Source: VBDM01 sp035519135
GTDB taxonomy: Bacteria > Pseudomonadota > Gammaproteobacteria > Burkholderiales > SG8-39
NCBI GenBank assembly: GCA_035519135.1
Contig: DATIWX010000026.1
Span: forward strand, 1 to 64,000
Reading direction: 5' to 3'
Length of the DNA: 64,000 bases
Made by a program: the position numbers and the translations under genes. Positions 41,893 to 51,682 of this stretch are shown piece by piece; position 1 is the first letter of the stretch, and each line of letters starts with the position of its first letter. Below the pieces are notes generated by a model. It had not been told where the DNA came from and made no database searches. It worked only from the letters and a program-made list of their open reading frames with translations.

Positions 41893-43032
41893 ATGAACAA
41901 CCACGTCACGACCAAGGCCCTTGCCTGCTCCGCGCTGCTTCTCGCGCTCATGAGCACGGCCGTCCGCGCGGCGGACATCGTCCTTAGCCAGATCCTGCCC
42001 CTGACCGGTCCCATCGCCCAGAATGGGCAGGGACTGATGGCGGGCGCGAAGGCCTACATCGATTCCGTCAACGCGGCCGGAGGCGTGCGCGGCCAGAAGA
42101 TCGTGCTGAAGACCTACGACGACCAGTACAAGCCCGCCGAGACCGTGCGGCTGGTGGAGAAATCCATCGCCGAGGACCACCCGCTCGCCTTCTTCAACTT
42201 CACCGGCGCGGCGAACATCGAGCTGCTGATCAAGACCGGGGACCTGGAAAAGAACAAGATCGCCCTCATCGGGCCGCGCGCCGGCACGCAGAGCCTCCGC
42301 AACCCGGTCAATCCACTCATCTTCCATACCTACTCGAGCTACTGGGACGAGGTGGAGCGCATGGTCGAGCTTTTCAGCTCGATGGGGACTACGCGCTTTG
42401 CCGTCCTGTACCAGGACGACTCTTTCGGCACGGACGGCTTCGAAGGCGTCCAGGTCGCGCTGAAGAAGAGAAACCTCCCGCTGACGGTGGCCGCGTCCTA
42501 TCCGCGCGGAACGACCGACATCGCCGCCGCCGGAGCGAAAATCATCGCGGCCAATCCCCAGGCGGTCATCTTCTGCTCCACCGCACCCGCCGCAGCGGCA
42601 TTCGTCAAACACTTCCGCGACCAGATGGTGGGGGTGCAGTTCGCCGGAATCTCCGCGGTCGACGGGGCGACCCTGGTCAAGCTGGCTGGGCTCAAGGCCG
42701 CGCACGGCTTCGTTCTCGCGCAAAACGTTCCCAACCCGACCAAGAACTCGGTGGCCCTGGCGCGCGAGCACCACGACGTCATGGCGAAATTCGCTCCCAG
42801 CGTCAAGCCCAATTTCTACACCCTCGGCGGCTATGCGGCGGCAAGAGTGGTCGTGGAAGGGCTCCGGCGCGCGGGCCCGACGCCGACACGGGAAAAATTC
42901 ATCGCAGCCCTGGAAGGGATTCGCGAATTCGATATCGGAGGCGTTCAATACACCTTCGGCCGCGGAGTCCGCATGGGCACCAAGTTCGTCGACCTGCTCA
43001 TCATCGACTCCAAGGGCGAGCCCCAGAGCTAG
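41893..43032 (+). CDS. Orphan branched-chain amino acid-type (LivK-like) ABC receptor
   Basis: The 379-residue protein has a signal peptide (LLLALMSTAVRAAD) and the Peripla_BP_6 opening IVLSQILPLTGPIAQNGQGL, then ILVYQ-like FAVLYQDDSFGTDGF. No permease or ATPase genes lie next to it. Many betaproteobacteria hold numerous such orphans. The ligand cannot be named. A good GAGGGAGAG ribosome-binding site precedes the ATG. Confidence 0.88.
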   Translation: MNNHVTTKALACSALLLALMSTAVRAADIVLSQILPLTGPIAQNGQGLMAGAKAYIDSVNAAGGVRGQKIVLKTYDDQYKPAETVRLVEKSIAEDHPLAFFNFTGAANIELLIKTGDLEKNKIALIGPRAGTQSLRNPVNPLIFHTYSSYWDEVERMVELFSSMGTTRFAVLYQDDSFGTDGFEGVQVALKKRNLPLTVAASYPRGTTDIAAAGAKIIAANPQAVIFCSTAPAAAAFVKHFRDQMVGVQFAGISAVDGATLVKLAGLKAAHGFVLAQNVPNPTKNSVALAREHHDVMAKFAPSVKPNFYTLGGYAAARVVVEGLRRAGPTPTREKFIAALEGIREFDIGGVQYTFGRGVRMGTKFVDLLIIDSKGEPQS

Positions 43033-43041
43033 GCGCCCACC

Positions 43042-43407
43042 TCAGCCCAGCGCCGCGATCTTGGCGAGCAGCTCTTTCGCGTCGATCGGCTTTGTGACGT
43101 AGTCCTTCGCGCCCTGGCGCATGCCCCAGACCTTGTCGGTCTCCAGCTTCTTGCTGGTGCAGACGATTACGGGGATGTGCTTGGTCGCCTCGTCGTGCGT
43201 GATCGCGCGCGTCGCCTTGAAGCCGTCGGTGCCGGGCATGATGATGTCCATGAGTATCAGATCCGGCAGCTCGGTCTTCGATTTCGCGATGCCCTCGTCG
43301 CCGTTCTGCGCGACGACGCACTGATACCCCTGCTTGCCCAGGGTCTCGATGAGGAACTGCCGGTCGGTGGCGGAATCGTCGACGATCAGGATTTTCTTGA
43401 CGGGCAT
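43042..43407 (-). CDS. Single-domain response regulator, PilH-like
   Basis: The 121-residue receiver has the acidic pair DD at 10-11, the phosphoacceptor Asp54 (LILMDIIMPGTDGF), Thr/Ser in VIVCTSKK and the switch Lys in YVTKPIDAKE. The ETDKVWGMRQGAKDY segment is characteristic of PilH of the Pil-Chp system. No pil genes or histidine kinase are adjacent. ATG 43407 is supported by GGAGG. Confidence 0.85.
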   Translation of the reverse strand: MPVKKILIVDDSATDRQFLIETLGKQGYQCVVAQNGDEGIAKSKTELPDLILMDIIMPGTDGFKATRAITHDEATKHIPVIVCTSKKLETDKVWGMRQGAKDYVTKPIDAKELLAKIAALG

Positions 43408-43525
43408 GGCGCAGCCTCCTTTCCCGCGGACCGGGTGGGCGTTGCCCCCTCTGACAGCCCGCAACAGCGCATGACACAGTCTACTCTCACCCGCCTATAC
43501 TCACCCGGAAGGGAGGTCGGGGCCC

Positions 43526-43882
43526 ATGAAAGTCATCGCCGATGCCGCCGTCGCGCTGGTCGCGATCCTGCATGTCTGGTTCCTGGTTCTCGAGATGTTC
43601 CTCTGGACCCGGCCTTTCGGACTGAAGACTTTCGGCCTGACGCCGGAATTTGCCGCAGCCTCGAAAGCGCTGGCCGCCAACCAGGGCCTGTACAACGGGT
43701 TCATCGCGGCCGGGCTGGGCTGGGGCCTGGTTCTCGGCAGCGCAGGTTTTTCGATCAAGCTCTTCTTCCTCGGCTGCGTGATCGTCGCCGGCGTGTTCGG
43801 GGGATTCACGGCGAGCCGCAAGATATTCGGTGTACAGGCGCTGCCGGGAGTCATCGCTCTCGCCCTCGTCGTGTTGTCGTGA
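43526..43882 (+). CDS. DUF1304 family membrane protein
   Basis: The 118-residue protein has four hydrophobic helices and the DUF1304 (COG3759) motifs LHVWFLVLEMFLWTRP and NQGLYNGFIAAGL. It is predicted to lie in the inner membrane. Function is unknown. It is divergent from the PilH-like gene across a 118-bp gap that must contain both promoters. Confidence 0.87.
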   Translation: MKVIADAAVALVAILHVWFLVLEMFLWTRPFGLKTFGLTPEFAAASKALAANQGLYNGFIAAGLGWGLVLGSAGFSIKLFFLGCVIVAGVFGGFTASRKIFGVQALPGVIALALVVLS

Positions 43883-44071
43883 CGGGGCGATCTGCCTACA
43901 GTTTGGTTATCGCGTAGCAATCGCTGTTATCGGAATTTCCGCTCCGCGCGAGCATAGAATTTGATCGTTCGCTCGCGGCAGTTTGTCGCGCCTCTCCTTC
44001 CGAGAGATCCGACAGCGCGAACGCATGTCTGTCCCGCAATAAGCGATTTTCTTTTCAAACAAGGAGGGCTT

Positions 44072-45853
44072 ATGAAGGGCATTGTCACGCCAAGAGTTCA
44101 CCCCTTTGCGGCACTGCTTCTCGCCAGCATCGCCGTGGCACCGGCTTCCGTGCTGGCCGACGCATTCAATCCGGTCTGTCCCGCCGAACGCGCGTTCTTC
44201 AATCCTGGAAACGGCGAAGACATCGTGGTACCGAGCGGTTTCAAAGTGGAGGTCTTCGCCAGAGGTCTGAACTTTCCGACCGACGTCGCCTTCCTCGGGA
44301 GCAAGGGCAACTTCCAGGTGCTCGTCCTCGAATCGGGGACCGGCCTCCCGAGCCGCTGCAACGACAACACCAAGGTGCCGGGCGTCGGCAAGTTCGCGTT
44401 GAACAACCCCTTCACGCCCGATCTGCTCATATTCGACCGACACGGCAACAGGATCGCCGGACCCATCGGCAAGCCCACGGCGTCGGGCGGCGGCTTCCAG
44501 CCCGACGGCCCCGCGATCGGTCTTGCGTTCGAGCACGACACGGCCGGCGGAACACTGTTCGCGACCGACTCCAACCAGGGCGTGCGCGGCGCTCCCGGAT
44601 CGGCGAACAACACCTCGCGAATCGTGAAAGTGAACCCGCAGAACGGCGCCGTGACGCCGGTGATCACCGGGCTTCCGACCGGCGACCATCCCACCGAGCA
44701 GATCCTCGTCAAGGACGGCTGGCTGTATTGGTCGCAGGGCTCCGCGACCAACGCGGGGGTGACCGGGCACGACAACGGCGGCGGCGGCAATCAGCACGAC
44801 ATCGCGTGCGAGCAGGTCACGCTGAGCGACGCGCTGTTCGACTCGGGCGACGGCCACATGAGCAGCGGGTACTCCAACCACGGCGTGCAGCGTCCCGGCG
44901 CGGTCGTTCCGGCGTTCGAGGGCGCGACGCGGCGCGGCATGTGCACCGGCGCCATCCTGCGCGCGCGGATCTCCAATCCGGTGAACACCATCGAGCCCGT
45001 CGCCTGGGGATTCCGCAATCCGTACGGGATCCGCTTTTCTCCCGACGACCATCCTCTCAAGGGCCAGCTGCTGATATCGGAAAACGGCGAAGACGAGCGC
45101 GGCGCGCGGCCGGTCAACAACGCGCCTGACCGGCTGGCCGTTGCGCGGCAGAATCCGGACGGCACGCCCGAATTCCACGGCTGGCCTGACCGCTTCGGCT
45201 TCCTCGACTCGACGCAGTCGGTCTTCAATCCCATCGGGGGAGGAGGCGACGATCTGTTTCCCGACATCGCCCGCATCAAGGCCGAGAACACGCCGGTGCG
45301 CCACGTTTTCGCCTTTTCGCCGCGGCCTCCAGTTGCCCCTATAGGTCTGGAGCCTGCAGACGTCGCGGCCGTAGGGCTCGATTTCGCGCCGAAGTCGTTC
45401 CTGCATGGCGTGGTCAAGCCCAACGCGGTGCTGCTCGCGCGCGAAGGTGATTTCGGCTTCTCGCCGGAAAACGGCAAGCCCGGTGTGGGCCACGATATCG
45501 AGCTGATCAACTTCACCAACTCGGGGCATCCGCACGAGCTGCAGCTCTCGCGCTTTGCCTTCAACTGCCCGCAAGCGTCCCAGGCGCACAATCCGGACGG
45601 CAGTCCCATCTGCAGGGTCGACGTCGACCAGGCCTTTCCCGACGGCCTGCGCGGCATCAACCGGCCCACGACGTTGAGATTCGGTCCGGACGGCGCGCTC
45701 TATCTGGTCGACTACGGCGTGGTGCGCGACCCGGGCGGCGCCGATCCGGGGTCGCAACTCGCCGACTTCGCCGACGCTCCCCTGGCGCAGATTCCGGGGA
45801 CGGGCGTGATCTGGAAGATCACGCGCACCGGCGGCGATCGCGATAGCGACTGA
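44072..45853 (+). CDS. Exported glucose/sorbosone dehydrogenase-type beta-propeller protein
   Basis: The 593-residue protein has a signal peptide (PFAALLLASIAVAPASVLA). It then has a propeller domain of the GSDH/PQQ sugar dehydrogenase type: IVVPSGFKVEVFARGLNFPTD (in parts), VAWGFRNPYGIRFSPD, GDDLFPDIA and LRFGPDGALYLVDYG near the end. No cytochrome c motif is present. AAGGAGG lies six bases before the ATG. The substrate is unknown. The 189-bp gap before it holds a CGCGAGC/GCTCGCG inverted repeat near 43957-43985. Confidence 0.85.
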   Translation: MKGIVTPRVHPFAALLLASIAVAPASVLADAFNPVCPAERAFFNPGNGEDIVVPSGFKVEVFARGLNFPTDVAFLGSKGNFQVLVLESGTGLPSRCNDNTKVPGVGKFALNNPFTPDLLIFDRHGNRIAGPIGKPTASGGGFQPDGPAIGLAFEHDTAGGTLFATDSNQGVRGAPGSANNTSRIVKVNPQNGAVTPVITGLPTGDHPTEQILVKDGWLYWSQGSATNAGVTGHDNGGGGNQHDIACEQVTLSDALFDSGDGHMSSGYSNHGVQRPGAVVPAFEGATRRGMCTGAILRARISNPVNTIEPVAWGFRNPYGIRFSPDDHPLKGQLLISENGEDERGARPVNNAPDRLAVARQNPDGTPEFHGWPDRFGFLDSTQSVFNPIGGGGDDLFPDIARIKAENTPVRHVFAFSPRPPVAPIGLEPADVAAVGLDFAPKSFLHGVVKPNAVLLAREGDFGFSPENGKPGVGHDIELINFTNSGHPHELQLSRFAFNCPQASQAHNPDGSPICRVDVDQAFPDGLRGINRPTTLRFGPDGALYLVDYGVVRDPGGADPGSQLADFADAPLAQIPGTGVIWKITRTGGDRDSD

Positions 45854-45873
45854 CCGGCTCGGGGCCGAACGCG

Positions 45874-45905
45874 ATGCCCGCAACGCGAGTTGCGGGCATT
45901 TTTTT
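45874..45905 (+). terminator. Rho-independent terminator
   Basis: ATGCCCGCAAC and GTTGCGGGCAT form a perfect 11-bp stem with a GCGA tetraloop followed by seven T, 20 bp after the propeller-protein gene. It is a strong terminator. Confidence 0.93.
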
Positions 45906-45961
45906 GCGCCCGGCGAGGGCGAGGGCTACGATCTCTTACGCGCGGCAACGCTGGAGAGACC

Positions 45962-47377
45962 TTGAGAACAATTCGCAGCGCAATCTGGATCCCCCTGGGA
46001 GCATCGCTCGCCCTGACGTCCCTTGCGCAGAGCCCCCCAACTCCCGCCCAGCGCGAGCTGCGCGAGATCTACAAGGAGCTGGTCGAGATCGACACCACCG
46101 ACTCCGCCGGCAGCTGCACCGAGGCGGCGCAGGCGCTCGCGGCCCGGCTCAAGGCCGCCGGATTCCAGGCGCAGGACGTGCAGGTGATCGTTCCGCCGAA
46201 CGGGCCGAAGAAAGGCAACCTCGTCGCGCGCTACCGCGGCACCGGCGCGAAGAAGCCGATCATGCTGCTCGGCCACCTGGACGTGGTCGAGGCGAAGCGC
46301 GAGGACTGGCAGCGCGATCCCTTCAGGCTGGTCGAGGAGAACGGCTATCTGTACGCGCGCGGCGCCGCCGACGACAAGGCGATGGTCGCGGTGTTCACCG
46401 CGAATCTCATCCGCTACCGCGGGGAATCCTACCGGCCCGAGCGCGACCTGATCCAGGTCGCGAGCTGCGACGAGGAGATCATCCCCTCGAAATCCAGCGG
46501 CATCGTGTACTTGCTGAAGAACCACCGCCAGCTGATCGACGCGGAGTTCGCGCTGAACGAAGGCGGCACCGGCCTGCTCGACAGGAACGGCAACTACCTG
46601 CGCATGAGCTTCCAGGCGGGCGAGAAAGTGTTCCAGACTTACCGGCTCGAAGTGACCAATCCCGGCGGGCACAGCGCGTACCCGGTGAAGGACAACGCGA
46701 TAACGCACCTCGCCGGCGGCCTCGCCCGCCTCGGAGCCTACGATTTTCCCTTCAAGCTCTCGGCCACGACGCGCGCCTACTTCGAGAGCATGTCGCGCAT
46801 CGAGACCGGGCAGACGGCCGCGGACATGAAGGCGATCCTGCGCGAGCCGCCCGACGCCGAGGCGATCGCGCGCCTGTCGGCCGCGAGCCCGCTCAACAAT
46901 TCCACTTTCCGCACCACCTGCGTCGCCACCATGCTCGACGCGGGGCACGCGACCAACGCTCTGCCGCAGCGCGCGCGCGCGACGGTGAATTGCCGCATCC
47001 TCCCGGGCGAATCGGTCGCCGAGGTGCAGCAGACGCTCGCGCGCGTCATGGCCGACGACAAGATCAGAATCACGCCGACGCACGAGCCGACGCTGTCACC
47101 GCCGCCGCCGCTCTCGCCGGAGATCGTCGGGCCGATCGAGAAGGTGAGCGCGCAGATGTGGCCCGGCGTGCCGGTGGTGCCGACGATGCTGGTTGCCGCC
47201 ACCGACGGCCGCTTCACCATCAACGCCGGCATCCCGACCTACGGCGTGAGCGGCATGTTCCGCGACCCGGAGGGCGGCGGCGTCCACGGCCTGAACGAGC
47301 GCATCCGCGTGCGCTCGCTCTACGAAGGGCACGAATTTCTCTACCGGCTGGTGAAGCTGTACGGCGGCGGTCGGTGA
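45962..47377 (+). CDS. Exported M20-family metallopeptidase
   Basis: The 471-residue protein begins at a TTG (45962) preceded by GGAGAG and has a signal peptide (IWIPLGASLALTSLAQ). Metal-binding motifs of M20 peptidases are visible: MLLGHLDVVEA, YARGAADDKAMVAV, and SCDEEI with the catalytic Glu pair. The dimerisation domain includes NPGGHSAYPVKDNAI. Likely a periplasmic carboxypeptidase or dipeptidase; the substrate is unknown. Confidence 0.9.
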   Translation: MRTIRSAIWIPLGASLALTSLAQSPPTPAQRELREIYKELVEIDTTDSAGSCTEAAQALAARLKAAGFQAQDVQVIVPPNGPKKGNLVARYRGTGAKKPIMLLGHLDVVEAKREDWQRDPFRLVEENGYLYARGAADDKAMVAVFTANLIRYRGESYRPERDLIQVASCDEEIIPSKSSGIVYLLKNHRQLIDAEFALNEGGTGLLDRNGNYLRMSFQAGEKVFQTYRLEVTNPGGHSAYPVKDNAITHLAGGLARLGAYDFPFKLSATTRAYFESMSRIETGQTAADMKAILREPPDAEAIARLSAASPLNNSTFRTTCVATMLDAGHATNALPQRARATVNCRILPGESVAEVQQTLARVMADDKIRITPTHEPTLSPPPPLSPEIVGPIEKVSAQMWPGVPVVPTMLVAATDGRFTINAGIPTYGVSGMFRDPEGGGVHGLNERIRVRSLYEGHEFLYRLVKLYGGGR

Positions 47378-47416
47378 GGCGATACAATAGCCACCACGCC
47401 TTTCGGAACCCTCCCC

Positions 47417-48505
47417 ATGCACCCTCCGGCAAAACTCGGCATCGTCGGCCTCGGCCGCTGGGCCCGGGTCCTCGCGCGCGCCGCACGCGAGTCCCGCGAT
47501 CTCGAGATCGTCGCGGCGTACAGCCGCACGCCCGAGAAACGCGCCGCCTTCCAGGCCGAATTCGGCGTCCCTGGCGTGGACGAGCTCGAAGGCCTGCTCG
47601 CCGATCCGCTGATCCGCGGCGTCATCCTCACCGTTCCCAACGAGCAGCACCGGCCGCTTGCCGAGCGGGTCGCGGCCGCGGGCAAGCACGTGTATACGGA
47701 GAAGCCGATCGCCAATACGCTCGAGGACGGCCTGCGGATCGCGGCCCTGGAGGCGCGCTACGGCGTCACGGTCACCGTCGGGCACAGTGCCCGCCTGATG
47801 GCGGGCATCCGTGCGATGCGCAGCCGGATCGATGCGGGCGAGCTGGGCCGCGTCGCGTTCATCGAGGCGAACTTCTCCAACGAGCGCGCGCTCGAGCTCA
47901 CGCCCAAGGCCTGGCGCTGGTACAAGGACAAGGCGCCCGGCGGCCCGCTCTCCCAGCTCGCGATCCACCAGTTCGACGTGCTGCACTATCTCGGGGGCGA
48001 GATCGCCGAGGTGAGCCAAATGTCCTCCAAGCTCTCGCCCGTGGGAGCGGAGGTGGACGACCAGTCGATGACGCTGCTGCGCTTCGCCGACGGGAAACTC
48101 GGCTACGTGGGGTCGTGCTGGACCTCGCCCGGAATCTTCGCGGTGCGCGTCTTCGGCTCGAAGGGGCTGATGCACTACGAGATCGACTTCGGCACCTGGG
48201 ATACGCCGCAGCTGTTGCACCGCTCCTCGACCCTCTACATCCAGCGCGGCAAGGACGGCTACGCCAAGCGCGAGGAGCTGGGCGTCCCGGAGAGCGACAT
48301 GTTCCGGGCCGAGCTCGAGCAGTTCGCTGCCAGCTGCCGCTCGGGCACAAGGGGCGAGCTCTCCGCCGACAACGGCAACGTGGCGCTCGCCGTCGTCTAC
48401 GCGGCCCTGCGCTCGCTCGAACGGGGCGGCCGCTCGGTCGCGATCGCCGAGGTCATCGAGGAAACGCGCGCCAGGATCCAGGCCGTGGCGCGCGCCGCCG
48501 CCTGA
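47417..48505 (+). CDS. Gfo/Idh/MocA-family oxidoreductase
   Basis: The 362-residue NAD(P)-dependent dehydrogenase has an N-terminal Rossmann fold (LGIVGLGRWARVLARAA), the EKPIANTLEDG motif with the conserved Lys, and a C-terminal alpha/beta domain with QLAIHQFDVLHYLGGE. It is the first gene of a six-gene + strand cluster reaching 52405. The substrate, probably a sugar or polyol derivative, cannot be read from sequence. Confidence 0.9.
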   Translation: MHPPAKLGIVGLGRWARVLARAARESRDLEIVAAYSRTPEKRAAFQAEFGVPGVDELEGLLADPLIRGVILTVPNEQHRPLAERVAAAGKHVYTEKPIANTLEDGLRIAALEARYGVTVTVGHSARLMAGIRAMRSRIDAGELGRVAFIEANFSNERALELTPKAWRWYKDKAPGGPLSQLAIHQFDVLHYLGGEIAEVSQMSSKLSPVGAEVDDQSMTLLRFADGKLGYVGSCWTSPGIFAVRVFGSKGLMHYEIDFGTWDTPQLLHRSSTLYIQRGKDGYAKREELGVPESDMFRAELEQFAASCRSGTRGELSADNGNVALAVVYAALRSLERGGRSVAIAEVIEETRARIQAVARAAA

Positions 48506-48524
48506 CGCACCGCCGGAGGAACCC

Positions 48525-49334
48525 ATGTCCAGACTGCCCAGCCGCTATTTCCAGGACCTCACCCAGCCCGAGATCGCCGCGCAGCTGAGGAAGAGCCCGC
48601 TGGTGATCCTGCCCGCGGGAAGCGTCGAGCAGCACGGCCCGCACCTGCCGGCCGGGACCGACATCTACGCGGCGAACGTCATCTCGCATGCCGTCGCCGA
48701 GCGCATGGACGCCCTGGTGCTGCCGGGAGGACCGCTCGGGGTCACCCCCATGCACATGCCGTTCGAGGCCACCATCACCCTCACGCCGGAGACCTACATG
48801 AAGGTGGTCGTGGAGACCGGCGTGTCCACCGCCAAGCACGGGGCGAGGCGCCTCCTCGTCCTCAACTGGCACGAGGGCAACATCCCCTCGCTCGCCATCG
48901 CCGCCGAGTCGCTGCACCGCGATCACGGCATGAGCGTGCTCACCGTCCAGGCCTGCTATGTCGCGGCCGATCTCTACGGCAAGGATTCGGGCGGGCTCAC
49001 GCACGGCGGGGAGATCGAGGCGCTCGCGGTGCTCGCCTGCCGCCCGGACCTGGTGCACCTCGACCGCATCGACTACTCCTCCGACCACTCGCACGGGCGC
49101 AAATGGGACAAGCTGCGCCGCACGCGCAGCTACCAGCCGGTGCTCACCGACATCCGCACCATCGCCCCCACCGGCTGGTACGGCTCGCCCGAGCACGCCA
49201 CGGTCGAAAAGGGCAAGCGCATGCTCGCCGACATTGCGGACGCGATCGCCAAGGAAGCGGGCGAGCTGTTCCACATGCTCGACGAGGCCCAGGGCGGTAC
49301 CGCCGAGATCAAGCACCTCAAGCTCGTTCCCTGA
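48525..49334 (+). CDS. Creatininase/creatinine amidohydrolase family protein
   Basis: The 269-residue metal-dependent amidohydrolase has the family blocks VILPAGSVEQHGPHLPAGTD, LLVLNWHEGNIP and GLTHGGEIEALAVL, which carry the metal ligands Glu, His, Asp and Glu. GGAGG precedes the ATG. It follows the oxidoreductase by 19 bp and overlaps the cupin gene. The family also contains enzymes acting on other amides and lactams. Confidence 0.9.
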   Translation: MSRLPSRYFQDLTQPEIAAQLRKSPLVILPAGSVEQHGPHLPAGTDIYAANVISHAVAERMDALVLPGGPLGVTPMHMPFEATITLTPETYMKVVVETGVSTAKHGARRLLVLNWHEGNIPSLAIAAESLHRDHGMSVLTVQACYVAADLYGKDSGGLTHGGEIEALAVLACRPDLVHLDRIDYSSDHSHGRKWDKLRRTRSYQPVLTDIRTIAPTGWYGSPEHATVEKGKRMLADIADAIAKEAGELFHMLDEAQGGTAEIKHLKLVP

Positions 49335-49702
49335 TGGCGCGCGTCCTCACTCAGCAGCAAGCCAGGAATCTGGGACTTCCCGGGCGCAAGTCGCTGGAAA
49401 TCGTCTCGGGCGAGAAGGGCTCGCGCGCGGTGACCCTGCGGCTGGTGGAGATCGCCGTCCCGAAGCCGGGTGACAAGCCGCGCGGCCGGCACTTCCACAG
49501 CGACACCGAGGAATGCATCTACGTGCTCTCGGGCGAAGGGCGCACCGAGTCGGACAGCGGCGACCACGGGTTGAAGGCCGGCGACACGCTCCTCATTCCG
49601 GCTGGCGAGACGCACGTCACGCGCAACACCGGGAGCGAGCCGCTGGTGCTGCTGTGCTTCTTCCCGGTCGCCCGGGTCACCAACCGCGACGTTGCGCGGT
49701 GA
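49334..49702 (+). CDS. Cupin-domain protein
   Basis: The 122-residue protein is one cupin barrel. Motif 1 is GRHFHSDTEECIYVLSGEG, with metal-binding His and Glu, and motif 2 is LKAGDTLLIPAGETHVTRN. The start overlaps the upstream TGA and the stop overlaps the next GTG start, so it is tightly coupled to the cluster. It may be an isomerase or a small-molecule-binding protein. Confidence 0.88.
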   Translation: MARVLTQQQARNLGLPGRKSLEIVSGEKGSRAVTLRLVEIAVPKPGDKPRGRHFHSDTEECIYVLSGEGRTESDSGDHGLKAGDTLLIPAGETHVTRNTGSEPLVLLCFFPVARVTNRDVAR

Positions 49703-50673
49703 CTGACGTCGTCTGCCTGCGGCCCGAGGCCGATTTCGCGCGGGTCGGCGCGCTTCCTCCGCGATCGTTCAAGGTCGTCTACCGCCAGCCGGACGATACG
49801 CAGCTCGCCGCGCTTCTCAAGGAGGCCCGCGCGATGGTCATGCCGGCGGTGGGCCCGAAGCTCGCGGCCTCGCTGTTCGAGGGCAGCCGCCTGCGCCTGG
49901 TGCAGGTCACCGGCGCCGGCGTGGACCGCCTCGACGCGCAGGCGATGACGACGCTCGGCATACCGGTCGCCAACGTTCCGGGGGGCAGCAATGGCGCCGT
50001 CGCCGAATACGCCGTGACGGCGGCGTCGATGCTGTTGCGGCGCTTCGCCTGGGCGGATGCCGAGGTCCGCAGCGGCAACTACACGGGGTTCCGCGCGCGC
50101 CTGCTCGCCGACAACCTGCCCGCGCTGGAAGGCTTGGCCGTCGGGGTGATCGGCCTGGGCGCCATCGGCCTCGCGGTCGCCGAGGCGTTCTCGAGGTTCG
50201 GCTGCAAGCTGTGCTATTGCGATCCCGAGCCCCGCGACCGGTCCGCCGCCGCGTCGCTCGGGGCCAAGGCGCTTCCGCTCGACGAGCTGATGCGGACCGC
50301 CGACGTCGTCTGCGTGCACGTGCCGCTGCTGCCGTCGACGCGGGGCCTGATCGGCGAAGCGCAGCTCGCTTCGATGAAGCCCGGTGCCGTGCTGGTGCAG
50401 GCTTCGCGCGGCGGCATCGTCGACGAGGCGGCGCTCGCCGCGCAGCTGCGTTCGGGTCACCTCGGCGGTGCCGCCGTGGACGTCTACGCGACCGAGCCGA
50501 TCGCCGCGGACAATCCCCTGCTCGCCCTCGAAGGCGACGCCGCGAGGAAGCTGCTGCTGACTCCGCACATCGCCGGGGTCACGCGCCAGTCGTACGCGCT
50601 TCTTTTCAGGAGCAGCTGGGAGAACGTGGAGCGCGCCCTCCGCGGCGAGCCGCCGCACAACCGCGTCTATTGA
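49699..50673 (+). CDS. D-isomer-specific 2-hydroxyacid dehydrogenase
   Basis: The 324-residue protein starts at GTG 49699, overlapping the cupin stop. It has NVPGGSNGAVAEYAV, the NAD-binding VGVIGLGAIGLAVAEAF, VHVPLLPSTRGLI and VQASRGGIVDEAAL, and a C-terminal catalytic His region LLLTPHIAGVTRQ. The expected reaction is reduction or oxidation of a 2-keto/2-hydroxy acid. The substrate is unknown. Confidence 0.9.
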   Translation: MTDVVCLRPEADFARVGALPPRSFKVVYRQPDDTQLAALLKEARAMVMPAVGPKLAASLFEGSRLRLVQVTGAGVDRLDAQAMTTLGIPVANVPGGSNGAVAEYAVTAASMLLRRFAWADAEVRSGNYTGFRARLLADNLPALEGLAVGVIGLGAIGLAVAEAFSRFGCKLCYCDPEPRDRSAAASLGAKALPLDELMRTADVVCVHVPLLPSTRGLIGEAQLASMKPGAVLVQASRGGIVDEAALAAQLRSGHLGGAAVDVYATEPIAADNPLLALEGDAARKLLLTPHIAGVTRQSYALLFRSSWENVERALRGEPPHNRVY

Positions 50674-50685
50674 GAAGGAGGAAAG

Positions 50686-51645
50686 ATGAAGACTCTTGCG
50701 GCGCTGGCAATTCTTGTTCTGGCACAAGGCGCGCTCGCGCAGGGCGACGACTTCCCGAGGCGCGCCGTACGCATGATCTCGCCCAACGCACCGGGCAGCT
50801 CGAACGACACGCTCGGGCGCATCCTCGCCGCAAAGATGGGTGAGGTCCTCGGCCAGCAGGTGATCATCGAGAACCAGGCGGGCGCGAGCGGCCTGATCGC
50901 GATGGAGAGCTTCAGGAACGCCCAGCCGGACGGCTACACCATCCTCCTCGCCTCGCCTGCCGGGATGTCGATCGCGCCCCTGCTGCAGAAGCGCGTCACC
51001 TACGATCCCGTGAACGACTTCCAGTTCGTGTCGCTGGTGGCGGCGCAGCCGAACATGCTGGTGGTCACACCCTCGCTGCCGGTCAAGACCGTGCAGGAGC
51101 TGATCGACTACTGCAAGGCGCGGCCCGGGCAGATCAACATGGCCTCGGCAGGCCCGGGTTCGCAGAGCCATCTCGCCGGCGTGATGCTCCAGCTCGCCGG
51201 CAACTTCACCTCGGTGCACGTGCCCTACAAGGGCGGCGGGCCGTCGGTCGCGTCGGTCATGTCGGGCGAATCGCAGTGGACCCTCACGCCCGCCTCGGCG
51301 GTCGCCGGGCCCGTGCGCTCGGGCAGGCTGCGTGCGCTCGCGCAAAGCCTGACCCAGCGCACGCCGCTGCTCGAGGGCGTCCCGGCTCTCGCCGAAGCGC
51401 TCCCCGGATTCAGCTACAGCGCCTGGGTGGGCGTGCTCGTGCCGAAGGGAACGCCGAAGCCGGTCGCCGACAAGCTCCGCGCTGCGCTCCTGAAGACTAT
51501 GGCTCTTCCCGAGGTAAAGGAAGGATTCGGCAAGCAGGGGGCCGAGGTTGTGACCGACACGCCCGAGGAATTCCGCGAGATGGTGCGCGCCGAGATCGAC
51601 AACATGAGGAAGGTCGTGAAGGCGGCGGATCTGAAGATCGAGTAG
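50686..51645 (+). CDS. Bug-family solute receptor (tripartite tricarboxylate transporter, TctC-like)
   Basis: The 319-residue protein has a signal peptide (LAALAILVLAQGALAQ) and Bug motifs FPRRAVRMISPNAPGSSND, VIIENQAGASGLIAME and HVPYKGGGPSV. Bug receptors are greatly expanded in Burkholderiales. AGGAGG precedes the ATG. No TctA/TctB genes are adjacent. It probably binds the carboxylated substrate of the enzyme cluster. Confidence 0.92.
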   Translation: MKTLAALAILVLAQGALAQGDDFPRRAVRMISPNAPGSSNDTLGRILAAKMGEVLGQQVIIENQAGASGLIAMESFRNAQPDGYTILLASPAGMSIAPLLQKRVTYDPVNDFQFVSLVAAQPNMLVVTPSLPVKTVQELIDYCKARPGQINMASAGPGSQSHLAGVMLQLAGNFTSVHVPYKGGGPSVASVMSGESQWTLTPASAVAGPVRSGRLRALAQSLTQRTPLLEGVPALAEALPGFSYSAWVGVLVPKGTPKPVADKLRAALLKTMALPEVKEGFGKQGAEVVTDTPEEFREMVRAEIDNMRKVVKAADLKIE

Positions 51646-51682
51646 GCACCCCGCGCCATCGCTTGTGCTATCTTCCCGCGTC

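Noticed and set aside
43957..43985. CGCGAGC/GCTCGCG inverted repeat before the propeller-protein gene as a terminator
   Set aside because: There is no T-run after the stem, and the arms are only 7 bp. It may be an operator or chance.
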